Position numbers and translations under genes: made by a program. From assembly GCF_030813355.1 (NCBI RefSeq), contig NZ_JAUSUD010000002.1, positions 248,001 to 312,000 on the forward strand: 64,000 nt of DNA. The letters are read 5' to 3'. This document shows positions 17,545-25,871 of the stretch, piece by piece; position 1 is the stretch's first letter, and each line of letters begins with the position of its first letter. The notes under the pieces are model-generated. The model ran no database searches. It had not been told where the DNA came from and saw nothing but the letters and a program-made list of their open reading frames with translations. This stretch comes from Metabacillus malikii (GTDB taxonomy: Bacteria > Bacillota > Bacilli > Bacillales > Bacillaceae).

Positions 17545-17984
17545 TTCAACAAATATATCCGCAAGTTCAACATAATTATGTTTTTGAACTTAATAAGGAC
17601 ATGCACATCGCTGCTGCGCATTTCATTCCACATGAGGATGCAGGGAAATGTCAACAAGTTCATGGACATACTTATTTTGTTAACATAACAATTGCTGGTG
17701 ATGAATTAGATGAGTCAGGGTTTTTAGTGAATTTTGCTAGTATTAAAAAGCTTATTCATAAACGGTTTGACCACACACTTCTAAATGATCACCATGATTT
17801 GTTTTCTTCAACAGATTCAAATTATTTTCCTACATCAGAAGGGGTAGCAAAGGTGATTTGGGAAATTGTTCAAGGAGAGCTTGATAAAAAAATGAACAAG
17901 CCTAATTGTGTACAAGTATTTGTAAGAGAAACTCCGACAAGCTATGTTGTGTACAGACCTAAACATAAGGAAGGTGCACAATGA
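17541..17984 (+). CDS. queD: 6-carboxy-5,6,7,8-tetrahydropterin synthase QueD
   Basis: A 147-residue enzyme of the tunnelling (T-fold) family that converts 7,8-dihydroneopterin triphosphate to 6-carboxytetrahydropterin. The zinc ligands are visible as a histidine in the early AAHF segment and VHGHTY. The [12 protein letters not shown] segment holds active-site residues, and an ETPTSYVVY-type end carries the substrate-binding Glu. It overlaps queC by ATGA and queE by ATGA, so the three are co-translated. Confidence 0.95.
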   Translation: MIQQIYPQVQHNYVFELNKDMHIAAAHFIPHEDAGKCQQVHGHTYFVNITIAGDELDESGFLVNFASIKKLIHKRFDHTLLNDHHDLFSSTDSNYFPTSEGVAKVIWEIVQGELDKKMNKPNCVQVFVRETPTSYVVYRPKHKEGAQ

Positions 17985-18709
17985 AAAAGGTACCCGTTTT
18001 AGAAATCTTTGGGCCTACCATCCAAGGTGAAGGGATGGTAATCGGTCAAAAAACAATGTTTGTACGGACGGCTGGTTGTGATTATTCTTGTAGTTGGTGT
18101 GATTCTGCCTTTACATGGGATGGATCAGCTAAGCAAGATATAAAACAGCTCACCGCTGAGGAAATATGGACAGAGCTAGTAGAGTTAGGTGAAGACCGCT
18201 TTTCACACGTCACGATTTCCGGAGGTAACCCTGCACTTCTAGCAAACTTACAAGAATTCGTGACGTTATTAAAAAATAAGGGGAAAAAGATAGCAATAGA
18301 GACACAAGGGAGTAAATATCAAGAATGGTTAAAGGAAATAGATGACCTAACAATTTCTCCAAAGCCTCCAAGTTCAGGAATGATTACAGATTTTGAAAAA
18401 CTTGATGATATTATTAACAAAGTAACAGAAGCGAATGTTAATGAAAAGGTTAGTTTGAAAGTTGTAGTCTTTAATGATGAAGATATTTCTTACGCAAGAA
18501 AGGTTCATCAGCGATATCCAACGTTACCGTTTTATTTACAAGTTGGTAATGAAGACATCAACGAATCAAATAATGAAAAGCTTATCCAAACACTCTTAGA
18601 AAAATATGAATCGCTAATTGAGAAGGTCATTGATGATCGTGAATTAAATGATGTTCGTGTACTTCCTCAACTTCATACGTTAGTTTGGGGCAATAAACGT
18701 GGAGTGTAG
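17981..18709 (+). CDS. queE: 7-carboxy-7-deazaguanine synthase QueE
   Basis: A 242-residue radical SAM enzyme that forms the deazapurine ring of 7-carboxy-7-deazaguanine. The cluster motif CDYSCSWCDSAFTW (Cys-x3-Cys-x2-Cys) is near residue 38. GPTIQGEGMVIG at the N-terminus and the glycine-rich SGGNPAL after it complete the family pattern. It is preceded by queD with an ATGA overlap. The next gene, queF, lies about 195 bases downstream, so it may be reached by readthrough or have its own promoter. Confidence 0.95.
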   Translation: MKKVPVLEIFGPTIQGEGMVIGQKTMFVRTAGCDYSCSWCDSAFTWDGSAKQDIKQLTAEEIWTELVELGEDRFSHVTISGGNPALLANLQEFVTLLKNKGKKIAIETQGSKYQEWLKEIDDLTISPKPPSSGMITDFEKLDDIINKVTEANVNEKVSLKVVVFNDEDISYARKVHQRYPTLPFYLQVGNEDINESNNEKLIQTLLEKYESLIEKVIDDRELNDVRVLPQLHTLVWGNKRGV

Positions 18710-18904
18710 TATTTTTCTTTTTATTCGATATGCTGGAAGCTCAAATTAAGAGTGTTTATTACACTTCTTAGATTGATGAGTAGACAAATGTTAAGGTCAT
18801 ACAAAAAATGTTTAACCACTAAGAATTCAAGAGGAAATGAATAATATCAATGCTATCCAACAACTTTGTTTATAAAAACAGTATTAAGAAAAGAGGATTT
18901 AAAA

Positions 18905-19402
18905 ATGACAGGAAGAAAACAAGAAGAATTGAAAGATATCTCATTATTGGGTAATCAAGGGGTAGATTATTTATTTGAATATGCTCCACAAATATTAGAA
19001 ACTTTTGATAATAAACATCCAAATCGTGACTATTTTGTAAAATTTAATTGCCCAGAATTTACGTCACTTTGCCCTATTACAGGTCAACCGGATTTTGCAA
19101 CAATTTATATTAGCTATATTCCAGATGTGAAAATGGTAGAAAGTAAATCGTTAAAATTATATTTATTTAGTTTCCGTAATCATGGTGATTTTCATGAAGA
19201 TTGTATGAACATCATCATGAATGATTTAATCGAGCTTATGGATCCACGTTACATTGAGGTTTGGGGTAAATTTACGCCTCGTGGTGGAATTTCAATTGAC
19301 CCGTATACAAACTACGGAAAACCAGGGACAAAATATGAGGAAATTGCTAATTATCGCTTAATGAACCATGATTTATACCCTGAGAAAGTAGATAATCGGT
19401 AA
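18905..19402 (+). CDS. queF: NADPH-dependent 7-cyano-7-deazaguanine reductase QueF
   Basis: A 165-residue T-fold enzyme that reduces preQ0 to preQ1, the last step before queuosine precursor transfer to tRNA. The catalytic cysteine is in [24 protein letters not shown] (NADPH site), [11 protein letters not shown], and [13 protein letters not shown] are the usual family blocks. The ATG at 18905 (MTGRKQEEL) has AAGAGGATTTAAAA upstream and matches the family length. An upstream ATG at 18866 lacks a site. It ends at a strong bidirectional terminator. Confidence 0.95.
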   Translation: MTGRKQEELKDISLLGNQGVDYLFEYAPQILETFDNKHPNRDYFVKFNCPEFTSLCPITGQPDFATIYISYIPDVKMVESKSLKLYLFSFRNHGDFHEDCMNIIMNDLIELMDPRYIEVWGKFTPRGGISIDPYTNYGKPGTKYEEIANYRLMNHDLYPEKVDNR

Positions 19403-19415
19403 TTAAATATATAAT

Positions 19416-19443
19416 AAAAAGCGCGAGTATATCGCGCTTTTTA
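19416..19443. terminator. Bidirectional terminator between queF and ykvS
   Basis: AAAAAGCGCGA pairs with TCGCGCTTTTT around TATA, with runs of A and T on each side. Confidence 0.88.
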
Positions 19444-19448
19444 TTATA

Positions 19449-19637
19449 TTAAGAGAAAGAGTCTTTTATAATTTTATAGTTTTTATGGTTAACAACGGTA
19501 CGACGGTCAATTTCAAGTTCACTGAAATTTTCCATGTATGTTAAGTCAACAATAACAGAATTTTCATTAACTTTCTCTACAACACCAGTCAATCCTTCTT
19601 TGAATTCAATTATACTTCCAACTTTAGCGATTTTCAT
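19449..19637 (-). CDS. ykvS: YkvS-like DUF2187 small protein
   Basis: A 62-residue protein of short beta strands: VGSIIEFKEGLTGVVEKVNE, then NSVIVDLTYMENF and RRTVVNHKNYKII. This is the KOW-like DUF2187 family (YkvS), common in Bacillus, whose function is not known. It lies after queF as in B. subtilis. The start ATG follows AAGGAGCGAGGCA on the minus strand. Confidence 0.8.
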   Translation of the reverse strand: MKIAKVGSIIEFKEGLTGVVEKVNENSVIVDLTYMENFSELEIDRRTVVNHKNYKIIKDSFS

Positions 19638-20128
19638 TGCCTCGCTCCTTTACATATTCTTAAGACGATTAGAATTCATAGCTCGTAACACTACTAATCG
19701 GTTAAGGATTTGTTGGCGCTCTCATCCATATAATAAAGCATTCTAATCTTCTATTAGAACTATTTAACACTATTTCTACGATGAAGTAAAGCATTTTCAA
19801 ACAATTAAAATGGAAACACTTACAAAAATGTAGGAGGAGTATAAAGTATAAATCGGAAAAACTTCATGAATGGACGAGCAAAGTAAGCCGTTGTTCGTTT
19901 CGTTTCATGGTATATTATTATAAGACTTTAACCATGTAATTGTTAGTTCTTGTTTAGTGAGACAGGTGTCGTAAATTAGTTATACTATGCAAAGAGACTA
20001 CAACCACACTTATTTAGTGTTTATGTATTATAAGTTAATGAATGATGTACTTTTTTGCTAATATTTTAAAATAATGGTCACATCAATAAACTGAAATAAA
20101 CTAGTAAGTTAAGGGAGAGCATTTAATA
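19638..20128. other. Intergenic region, no feature recognised
   Basis: 490 bases of AT-rich DNA between divergent ykvS and the patatin gene. It should hold both promoters. A GGAGGAG at 19832-19838 is not followed by a frame of useful length. Confidence 0.4.
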
Positions 20129-20980
20129 ATGATGTATGAATCAGGATTAATACTAGAAGGCGGTGGTATGAGGGGAATTTATACTGCTGGTGTTTTAGAA
20201 TATTTTATGGAACAAAACTTTTATGCACCGTATGTCATTGGCGTCTCGGCAGGTGCGTGTTTTGGTGCCTCATATTTATCAAGGCAAAAGGGACGAAATC
20301 GTCAGGTTAACATAGGTTATGTAAAGGACCCTAAGTATCTTTCTTTTCGAAACTATGTAAAGCATCGTCAACTTTTGGGGATGGATTTTATCTTTGACGA
20401 GTTGCCCAATAAGCTAGTACCATACGACTTTCAGGCATTTAACGAAAGTAAGGAAGAGTTTGTAATCGTCACAACAGATTGTCATACAGGTAAACCGATT
20501 TATTTTAGTAAGAAGGATTATGATGCAGACCTGTTAACTGTATTACGAGCTTCTAGCTCTTTGCCTTTTATTGCACCAGTCATTGAATTTAAAGGGAATC
20601 ATTTACTTGACGGTGGAATTGTAGATTCTATACCTCTAAAAAAAGCACAACGAGATGGTGTTAAAAAGAATATTGTCATTCTTACGAGAGACCGTTTGTA
20701 TCGAAAAAAGAAATCAAATATGAAATGGTTACTAGAGCGTACATATAAAGGATATCCGGAACTTGTTAACGCAATCTTATCTAGATATGAAATGTATAAT
20801 GAGACATTAGATTATATAGACGAGTTAGAGAATAATGGAGAAATTTTTGTTATTCGTCCTAGCGAACCAGTAAATGTTAGCCGAATTGAGAAGAACCAGC
20901 AAAAGCTAGAACAATTATATAAGCTCGGTATGGATGATGCGCGGCTGCAATTTACGCGCTTAAAACAATGGCTTGAATAG
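20129..20980 (+). CDS. Patatin-like phospholipase (YjjU/RssA-type)
   Basis: A 283-residue cytoplasmic serine lipase. The oxyanion motif EGGGMRGIYTAGV is near the start, the nucleophile elbow GVSAG near residue 42 and the catalytic DGG (LLDGGIVDSIP) near residue 170, which complete the Ser-Asp dyad. Patatins hydrolyse acyl ester bonds in phospholipids; the physiological substrate is unknown. ATG at 20129 follows AGGGAGAGC; ATG at 20132 is equally possible. A short unknown gene follows 53 bases later on the same strand. Confidence 0.85.
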   Translation: MMYESGLILEGGGMRGIYTAGVLEYFMEQNFYAPYVIGVSAGACFGASYLSRQKGRNRQVNIGYVKDPKYLSFRNYVKHRQLLGMDFIFDELPNKLVPYDFQAFNESKEEFVIVTTDCHTGKPIYFSKKDYDADLLTVLRASSSLPFIAPVIEFKGNHLLDGGIVDSIPLKKAQRDGVKKNIVILTRDRLYRKKKSNMKWLLERTYKGYPELVNAILSRYEMYNETLDYIDELENNGEIFVIRPSEPVNVSRIEKNQQKLEQLYKLGMDDARLQFTRLKQWLE

Positions 20981-21033
20981 ACATTCTGGAAAAAGAAATG
21001 TAAACTTTTAGAGTAATCTTGGGAGGGATGATG

Positions 21034-21228
21034 ATGGACGAGCAATTGATTCATGACATATTAGAAAAGCTAAAAACCGGTGAATTAAATGAATATCATG
21101 TCGAAAAGGAACAATTTTTAGATTTTCGCAAAATACTTGTCGCAAGAGATGATTTTAAACACTTTCGAGGTATTGCAAAACAAGGTGGGAGTATTCTTTT
21201 TCGCTATTTAGAAGAGCCAAGAAGTTAA
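21034..21228 (+). CDS. Conserved-looking small protein (64 aa), unknown
   Basis: A 64-residue acidic helical protein (MDEQLIHDILEKLKTGELNE) ending in an aromatic, glycine-containing tail (HFRGIAKQGGSILFRYLEE). GGGAGGG lies 6 bases ahead of the third of three in-frame ATG codons, which is taken as the start. It probably shares a transcript with the patatin-like gene and is followed by a terminator. I do not recognise the family. Confidence 0.55.
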   Translation: MDEQLIHDILEKLKTGELNEYHVEKEQFLDFRKILVARDDFKHFRGIAKQGGSILFRYLEEPRS

Positions 21229-21256
21229 GAAAATGCTTCAAGGCTCTCTTTTTTTC
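21213..21256 (+). terminator. Terminator after the small gene
   Basis: AGAGCC in the last codons pairs with GGCTCT around a 20-base loop that has its own short pairing (GAAG/CTTC), followed by CTTTTTTTC. Confidence 0.7.
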
Positions 21257-21367
21257 GATGGTACTATATTAGTAATTTGGAGCTGCATGCCTTTTTTGAT
21301 GAAGATTTCGGATAAAGACGTACTAATTTATTGTGTAAGTGTACACGCTGAGATAAAATCCATCACG

Positions 21368-21868
21368 TTACGATAATAACCTTTTGTTATATCCTCTTAA
21401 TTTGTTTAGTGTATCTCTACGCCATGATTTTACTGCAGAAATCGATACTCCTTCTTCGTTAGCTATCTCACTCGGTGATTTTCCGTATAAATAATAAGCT
21501 TCAAACCATTTCTTTTGATTAGTCGATAGAAGCAAAGAGACTTGCTCAATGATAGACTTTGAGATGATATTAGCGAAATCTTCATGATAATAAGTTTCCT
21601 CTACATAATTGAAATCATCTAGTGGTAAAGATTTTTCAATGTTTTTTCGTTCCTTCGTAAGTGCTGATTTAATTCGTCCTAAGATAAAAGCATATGCATA
21701 TGATTGAAATTTACCTTTTCTTTCATCGAATCGCTGTGAAGCTTCCCATAATGCAATTCGGCCAATTTGGCGAAATTCCTCTTTGTTTTTGTAAATAGAT
21801 AATTTACTTAGGATATGGTTTATCATCGGCATGTATTTTTCGTATAAGTCGTTAAAATCTTCCTTCAT
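21368..21868 (-). CDS. Orphan sigma-70 family RNA polymerase sigma factor
   Basis: A 166-residue protein with region 2 (about 10-80: EEFRQIGRIALWEASQRFDE, then FQSYAYAFILGRIKSAL) and region 4 (about 110-160: YLYGKSPSEIANEEGVSISA, VKSWRRDTLNKLR). The 2.3 region FDERKGKFQSYAY resembles the main sigma family more than typical ECF factors. No anti-sigma gene is adjacent. The gene is divergent from ykvT across a 310-base space with a perfect 14-base inverted repeat. Its regulon is unknown; autoregulation through that space is possible. Confidence 0.78.
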   Translation of the reverse strand: MKEDFNDLYEKYMPMINHILSKLSIYKNKEEFRQIGRIALWEASQRFDERKGKFQSYAYAFILGRIKSALTKERKNIEKSLPLDDFNYVEETYYHEDFANIISKSIIEQVSLLLSTNQKKWFEAYYLYGKSPSEIANEEGVSISAVKSWRRDTLNKLRGYNKRLLS

Positions 21869-22183
21869 GAATGAATCCTTACTAAGAATGCATTCTTATA
21901 TATTCCGCGGTACTAAAAAGATAACAGGCCCCTATATGAGGTGAAAAATGCAAAAAACGCTTTGGAAAGTTAGATTTTCTATAGTGAAACATGCATTTTC
22001 ACTATAGAAAGTAATTATATGATTAGATGGAAATGTAAGAAATTAACTATATTATATTGATTGAAAATTTAGAAGATATGAATGGAAGTTATACCAATTT
22101 TTGAGGGGTGTAATGCATGTATAATCCTGTTAGGCTTGTACATGTAGCAAAAACAGCTAGGAAATCTTAGGAGGTTTTAATTG
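21869..22183. other. Divergent promoter region with inverted repeat
   Basis: AT-rich. It holds the inverted repeat at 21976-22010 and, towards ykvT, a GCATGTATAATCC stretch that could be a -10 element. No gene seen. Confidence 0.45.
21976..22010. promoter_or_regulatory. 14-base perfect inverted repeat
   Basis: TTTCTATAGTGAAA and TTTCACTATAGAAA are separated by 7 bases. Each arm contains CTATAGTGAAA. There is no T-run, and both flanking genes start here, so an operator or a paired promoter element is more likely than a terminator. Confidence 0.55.
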
Positions 22184-22786
22184 ATGAATAAATTAATCTT
22201 AAAACTTGTTGCTGTTTCAACATTAGTTTTATCGTTTATGACGATGTCTGTGTTACCTACAAAAACTAGTGCTGCAACAACACATCAAGTTCAATCAGGA
22301 GAAACATTCTGGTTAATTGGTAAACAACACGGTGTACCGGCAGAAAAGTTAATGGAAATGAATAAAAAGGCAACACCTTTATTATATGTTGGTGAAAGAT
22401 TAACGATCCCAAATTCAATTACACCCGCAGAAAAGGATTTATTAGCACGTCTAGTTCATGCAGAAGCAAAGGGTGAACCATATGCAGGTAAGGTAGCTGT
22501 TGCAACAGTTGTGTTAAACCGAGTAGATAGTAAGCTTTTCCCTAATAATGTGAAAGATGTTATTTATCAAAAGGATCAAGGTTATTATGCATTCACACCT
22601 GTTCAAAACGGGACAATTAATCAAAAAGCTGATGCATTAGCAAAGGAAGCAGTTCAAGAAGCATTAGCATATCGAGGTATGGGTAACGGTTCATTATACT
22701 TCTACAATCCAAAAACAGCTAAAAGTACATGGATTACTTCACGTGAAACGACAGTGACAATTGGAAATCATCGTTTTGCAAAATAA
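22184..22786 (+). CDS. ykvT: Spore-type cell wall hydrolase YkvT (LysM plus hydrolase_2)
   Basis: A 200-residue exported protein. The signal peptide ends near residue 30 (TKTSAA). One LysM domain (about 33-77: HQVQSGETFWLIGKQHGVPA, LLYVGERLTIP) is followed by a SleB-like hydrolase_2 domain (about 85-199: LARLVHAEAKGEPYAGKVAV, VLNRV). The catalytic glutamate is in VHAEAKGEP. SleB-type enzymes cut peptidoglycan of the spore cortex or sporangium. Position and layout match B. subtilis ykvT. Start ATG at 22184 follows AGGAGGTTTTAATTG. It ends at a strong terminator. Confidence 0.87.
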   Translation: MNKLILKLVAVSTLVLSFMTMSVLPTKTSAATTHQVQSGETFWLIGKQHGVPAEKLMEMNKKATPLLYVGERLTIPNSITPAEKDLLARLVHAEAKGEPYAGKVAVATVVLNRVDSKLFPNNVKDVIYQKDQGYYAFTPVQNGTINQKADALAKEAVQEALAYRGMGNGSLYFYNPKTAKSTWITSRETTVTIGNHRFAK

Positions 22787-22795
22787 CCTAAAAAT

Positions 22796-22836
22796 GAGAG
22801 TGGTTCAATTTAATTTGAACCACTCTTTTGTTATTT
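22796..22836 (+). terminator. Terminator after ykvT
   Basis: GAGTGGTTCAA pairs with TTGAACCACTC around a short loop, followed by TTTTGTTATTTTC. Confidence 0.9.
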
Positions 22837-23089
22837 TCTATATTAATAAGATGATAAAATGGGTTTTTATAACAAACAATGCTCTGAAAAACGATAGAAG
22901 GCCGGTTATTAAATTCCTTTGGTTATATATATGATAGATTCTATTCTTTTACTACCTAAATGAACAATGGAATCCATGGATGCATTACATTGATTAACCT
23001 CTATGCATGGGAGAGTTAAGGAGATGTTTAGCAGGAAAATACTGTATGTCAGGAGAATTATATAATGAAAATCTCTAGAGGTGATTAAA

Positions 23090-23527
23090 TTGAATAGTTT
23101 AACTGGAAAAGGAAAACTAGGGAAAACAATTCAAGTACGACTTGTTTCTGATTTTCAAGCTGCAAAAAGATACTACCAAGAAGTATTTGGCTGTCAAGTG
23201 GATGGTTGGGGTCATGTTGAGAGGGATGAAATGATTTTTATTTTACAACAAGCTAATTCTCCAGCAGATGTACAACCTAATACAAGATCAAAGAAAAGAA
23301 ACGACTATCCGACCGAATGGGAAGGGCCAGACTTTGGATGGGATTCGTTTATACATGTTGAATGGACTGATTTTGATTTGTTAGTTAATGAATTTCAAAA
23401 CAATGGAGCCATTGTTGCAGTAGAACCGTTTACAGGTTCTCATGGAGAATACGAATTTAAAAATGTCATCTTTCATGACCTTGATAAATATTCAATCGTT
23501 CTAGGGGCAATGCGTAAAAGTATATGA
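23090..23527 (+). CDS. VOC-family protein (glyoxalase/bleomycin resistance fold)
   Basis: A 145-residue cytoplasmic protein with the VOC pattern: KTIQVRLVSDFQAAKRYYQE (first module), a middle ERDEMIFILQQ strand, IHVEWTDFDLLVNEF and a final ENVIFHDLDK-type DPD-like end (FHDLDKYSIVL). VOC enzymes use a divalent metal for varied chemistry; the substrate is unknown here. The TTG at 23090 is preferred because AGAGGTGATT precedes it; a GTG at 23081 lies inside that site. Confidence 0.75.
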   Translation: MNSLTGKGKLGKTIQVRLVSDFQAAKRYYQEVFGCQVDGWGHVERDEMIFILQQANSPADVQPNTRSKKRNDYPTEWEGPDFGWDSFIHVEWTDFDLLVNEFQNNGAIVAVEPFTGSHGEYEFKNVIFHDLDKYSIVLGAMRKSI

Positions 23528-23574
23528 TCGAGCAGTTTTTTTCTTAACTGTATAGAAGTATATGTGAAAAGATA

Positions 23575-23612
23575 TCAATTCCAGTATTTATGGAATTGAT
23601 TTTTTTATACTA
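23575..23612 (+). terminator. Terminator after the VOC gene
   Basis: TCAATTCC pairs with GGAATTGA around nine bases, followed by TTTTTTTATAC. Confidence 0.85.
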
Positions 23613-23675
23613 TTTAAAGGTCTTGTCTCATAAAGTTAAATTATGTACGAGTTTATAAATAAGGGGACATACATC

Positions 23676-25001
23676 ATGAATTCATTTATTAAAGGGACAT
23701 TATTACTTGTGATAGCAGCCTTTTTTGGGGAATGCCTGGAATTTTTCGTGAATATGATTTTGGCTAGAGAGCTTGGCGAAGAAGGAATGGGAATGTATAT
23801 GACCATACTTCCAATCATTTTTTTAATCGTCATCATTGCAAGTCTTGAATTACCTATATCAATCTCAAAATTTATAGCTGAGAAAGGAAGAGAAACTCAT
23901 TACCATATGCTGAAGCATACGGTAAGAATTACAATAGTATTTACGATAGGGTTTCTATTCATTGCTGCTTTAATACTTCCATTCTTACCAATTTTTCAAA
24001 ACTACCATCCGAACGTAAAGTGGTTAGTATTAATCCTCGTCCCCATTGTATCATTTTCTTCGATTGCTAGAGGTTATTTTATGGGTGTACAACATATGGG
24101 GAAAATTGCATTTACTAACTTTGCTAAAAAGGTAGTTCAATTGGTATTGTTATTTTGGGTCTATCAAACATTTCAATTTGATATTCAAATGGCATTACTT
24201 ATTGCACTTGCAACGTTAGTAGTTAGTGAACTTCTTGTATGTGCCTATTTAGTAGCAGCATATTCGATACATTATCACCTATTAGGAAAGGAGCCAAAAC
24301 AAAAGGTTAATCGTAAAGACTTAAGAAAAGCCCTATTTTCTGTCTCTATTCCTACTACAGGTTTGCGGCTCTTTCATTCGCTTACACATGCGATTCAACC
24401 ATTTCTTGTTAAAGTGGCTTTAATTAGCGCTGGGTTTACTAGTGTAATGGCTACTGAACATTATGGCATGCTTGCAGGAGTCGCAATGTCAATCGGCTTT
24501 TTTCCAGCTTTCATCGGACATTCATTAATGGTAATGCTTATCCCGAATGTCTCAGAAGCATTTGCAGAAAGAGACGCCTATCGGTTAATAAAGCTACTAA
24601 GGCAAGCATTAATGATTACAGCTATATATGGAACAATTTCAATGGTTGTGATGTATATCTTTGCAGAACCGTTGACACATTTGTTTTTCGACTCATCCTC
24701 TGCTGCAATTTATTTAAAGCTATTATGGCCGTATTTTCTATTTCACTTTTTCATCATCCCAATGCAAGCTTACTTAATAGGTCTAGGACTTGTAAAAGAT
24801 GCATTATTTCATAATATATGGTCACATGTCATTTCCTTTGCACTCATGTATTTGTTAGGTTCGATGAAAATGTTAAATATGGAAGGAATCATTATAGGGA
24901 TGAACACAGGGGCCGTACTTCTCATGCTCATGCACTATGTCACGATATGTAATAAGCTTGGAATAAGTGTTTACTTTATGGTGAGAAGAGTCACTTATTA
25001 G
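23676..25001 (+). CDS. ykvU: YkvU-like polysaccharide flippase (MOP superfamily, SpoVB-related)
   Basis: A 441-residue membrane protein with about 13 helices. The N-terminal helices carry the MATE/MOP signature ECLEFFVNMILARELGEEGM and a SLELPISISKFIAEKG segment close to SpoVB. In B. subtilis ykvU sits between ykvT and stoA and is expressed in sporulation; MOP flippases move lipid-linked oligosaccharides or peptidoglycan precursors across the membrane. The ATG at 23676 (MNSFIKGTLLL) follows AAGGGGACATACATC. A longer start at 23643 lacks a site. Confidence 0.85.
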   Translation: MNSFIKGTLLLVIAAFFGECLEFFVNMILARELGEEGMGMYMTILPIIFLIVIIASLELPISISKFIAEKGRETHYHMLKHTVRITIVFTIGFLFIAALILPFLPIFQNYHPNVKWLVLILVPIVSFSSIARGYFMGVQHMGKIAFTNFAKKVVQLVLLFWVYQTFQFDIQMALLIALATLVVSELLVCAYLVAAYSIHYHLLGKEPKQKVNRKDLRKALFSVSIPTTGLRLFHSLTHAIQPFLVKVALISAGFTSVMATEHYGMLAGVAMSIGFFPAFIGHSLMVMLIPNVSEAFAERDAYRLIKLLRQALMITAIYGTISMVVMYIFAEPLTHLFFDSSSAAIYLKLLWPYFLFHFFIIPMQAYLIGLGLVKDALFHNIWSHVISFALMYLLGSMKMLNMEGIIIGMNTGAVLLMLMHYVTICNKLGISVYFMVRRVTY

Positions 25002-25035
25002 AATCAATATTATAATCTCAATTGGGTAAAAACTT

Positions 25036-25064
25036 AAAGGAGCGAAATGCTCTTTTTTTTTGCA
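25036..25064 (+). terminator. Terminator after ykvU
   Basis: AGGAGC and GCTCTT close a five-base loop (GAAAT), followed by a run of T. Confidence 0.65.
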
Positions 25065-25127
25065 TTCTTTTGTAAATATATAATAGTAAATTGTTTAAAG
25101 TTTTGATTACTTACCTGAACTGTAAGT

Positions 25128-25676
25128 ATGTATCTATATTTTTTACAAAAGCTATTAGTAATAAATATCGTACAGGAGGTAATTGAAATTAGAAGTCTAA
25201 TCATATTGGTTGTCATAGTCATGTTACAGTTTTCGGTCATATCAACTGCAGAGGGTTCAGGTTTACAAAAGGCAACAGATTTTACAACAGAAACATTTAC
25301 AGGACAGACGATTACATTATCAGATTATGAAGGTGAGATTATCGTTCTAAACTTTTGGACAACTTGGTGTCAGTATTGTCAAGAGGAGATGGAGGAACTC
25401 ATTAGGTTTGCAGGTGCTAAAGAGCCGAATGTCCATATCATTGCGATAAACGTAACTTCAGAGGAATCGAGTGAAAATGCAGTCAAACATTTCGTAAATC
25501 AAATAAAGCTGCCATTTCAGATAGGTCTTGATAAAAATGGAGCAATTGCTCAGAAGTATCAAGTGATTGGAATTCCTACGACTTTTATTATTAACAAACG
25601 TGGTGAGATTAGTAAAAAAATTTTTGGACCTATTCATGCAGACTTGCTTTTCAATGAGATTGAAAGAATAAATTAA
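25128..25676 (+). CDS. stoA: StoA-type thiol-disulfide oxidoreductase (spore cortex)
   Basis: A membrane-anchored thioredoxin-fold protein. A hydrophobic anchor (IILVVIVMLQFSVIS) is followed by a TlpA/ResA-like domain with the redox motif WTTWCQYCQEEM and the cis-proline loop GIPTTFIIN. StoA keeps spore-envelope proteins reduced for cortex synthesis. The start is uncertain: the frame opens with ATG at 25128 without a ribosome site, but a strong AGGAGG at 25174-25179 points 8 bases further to ATT at 25188, which would give a clean signal anchor (about 162 residues, the usual length). An ATT start would be rare. B. subtilis has the same order ykvU, stoA, zosA. Confidence 0.83.
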   Translation: MYLYFLQKLLVINIVQEVIEIRSLIILVVIVMLQFSVISTAEGSGLQKATDFTTETFTGQTITLSDYEGEIIVLNFWTTWCQYCQEEMEELIRFAGAKEPNVHIIAINVTSEESSENAVKHFVNQIKLPFQIGLDKNGAIAQKYQVIGIPTTFIINKRGEISKKIFGPIHADLLFNEIERIN

Positions 25677-25704
25677 TATCTAGTTGAGAATGAGTATCTC
25701 TATT

Positions 25705-25723
25705 ATTAATAATAATTATTAAT
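25705..25723 (+). promoter_or_regulatory. PerR-like palindrome upstream of zosA
   Basis: ATTAATAAT-A-ATTATTAAT is a perfect 19-base palindrome. Its inner 15 bases TAATAATAATTATTA match the PerR box TTATAATNATTATAA at 13 of 15 positions. PerR controls zosA in B. subtilis, so it is the likely operator. Confidence 0.65.
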
Positions 25724-25737
25724 TAGTAATTATTTTA

Positions 25738-25765
25738 TTGTAATAGCGACAGATTCTGTTATAAT
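25738..25765 (+). promoter_or_regulatory. zosA promoter candidate
   Basis: TTGTAA at 25738-25743 and TATAAT at 25760-25765 are 16 bases apart. The PerR-like palindrome sits just upstream of the -35. Confidence 0.5.
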
Positions 25766-25871
25766 AATGCTATACCAATAAATATAGGGTTTCTCGTCAT
25801 TAATGAATAGAAATAAACAAGCGGTACATTGATGATGATGAATCTTATTCTCAATTAGAGGAGTGAGAGCT

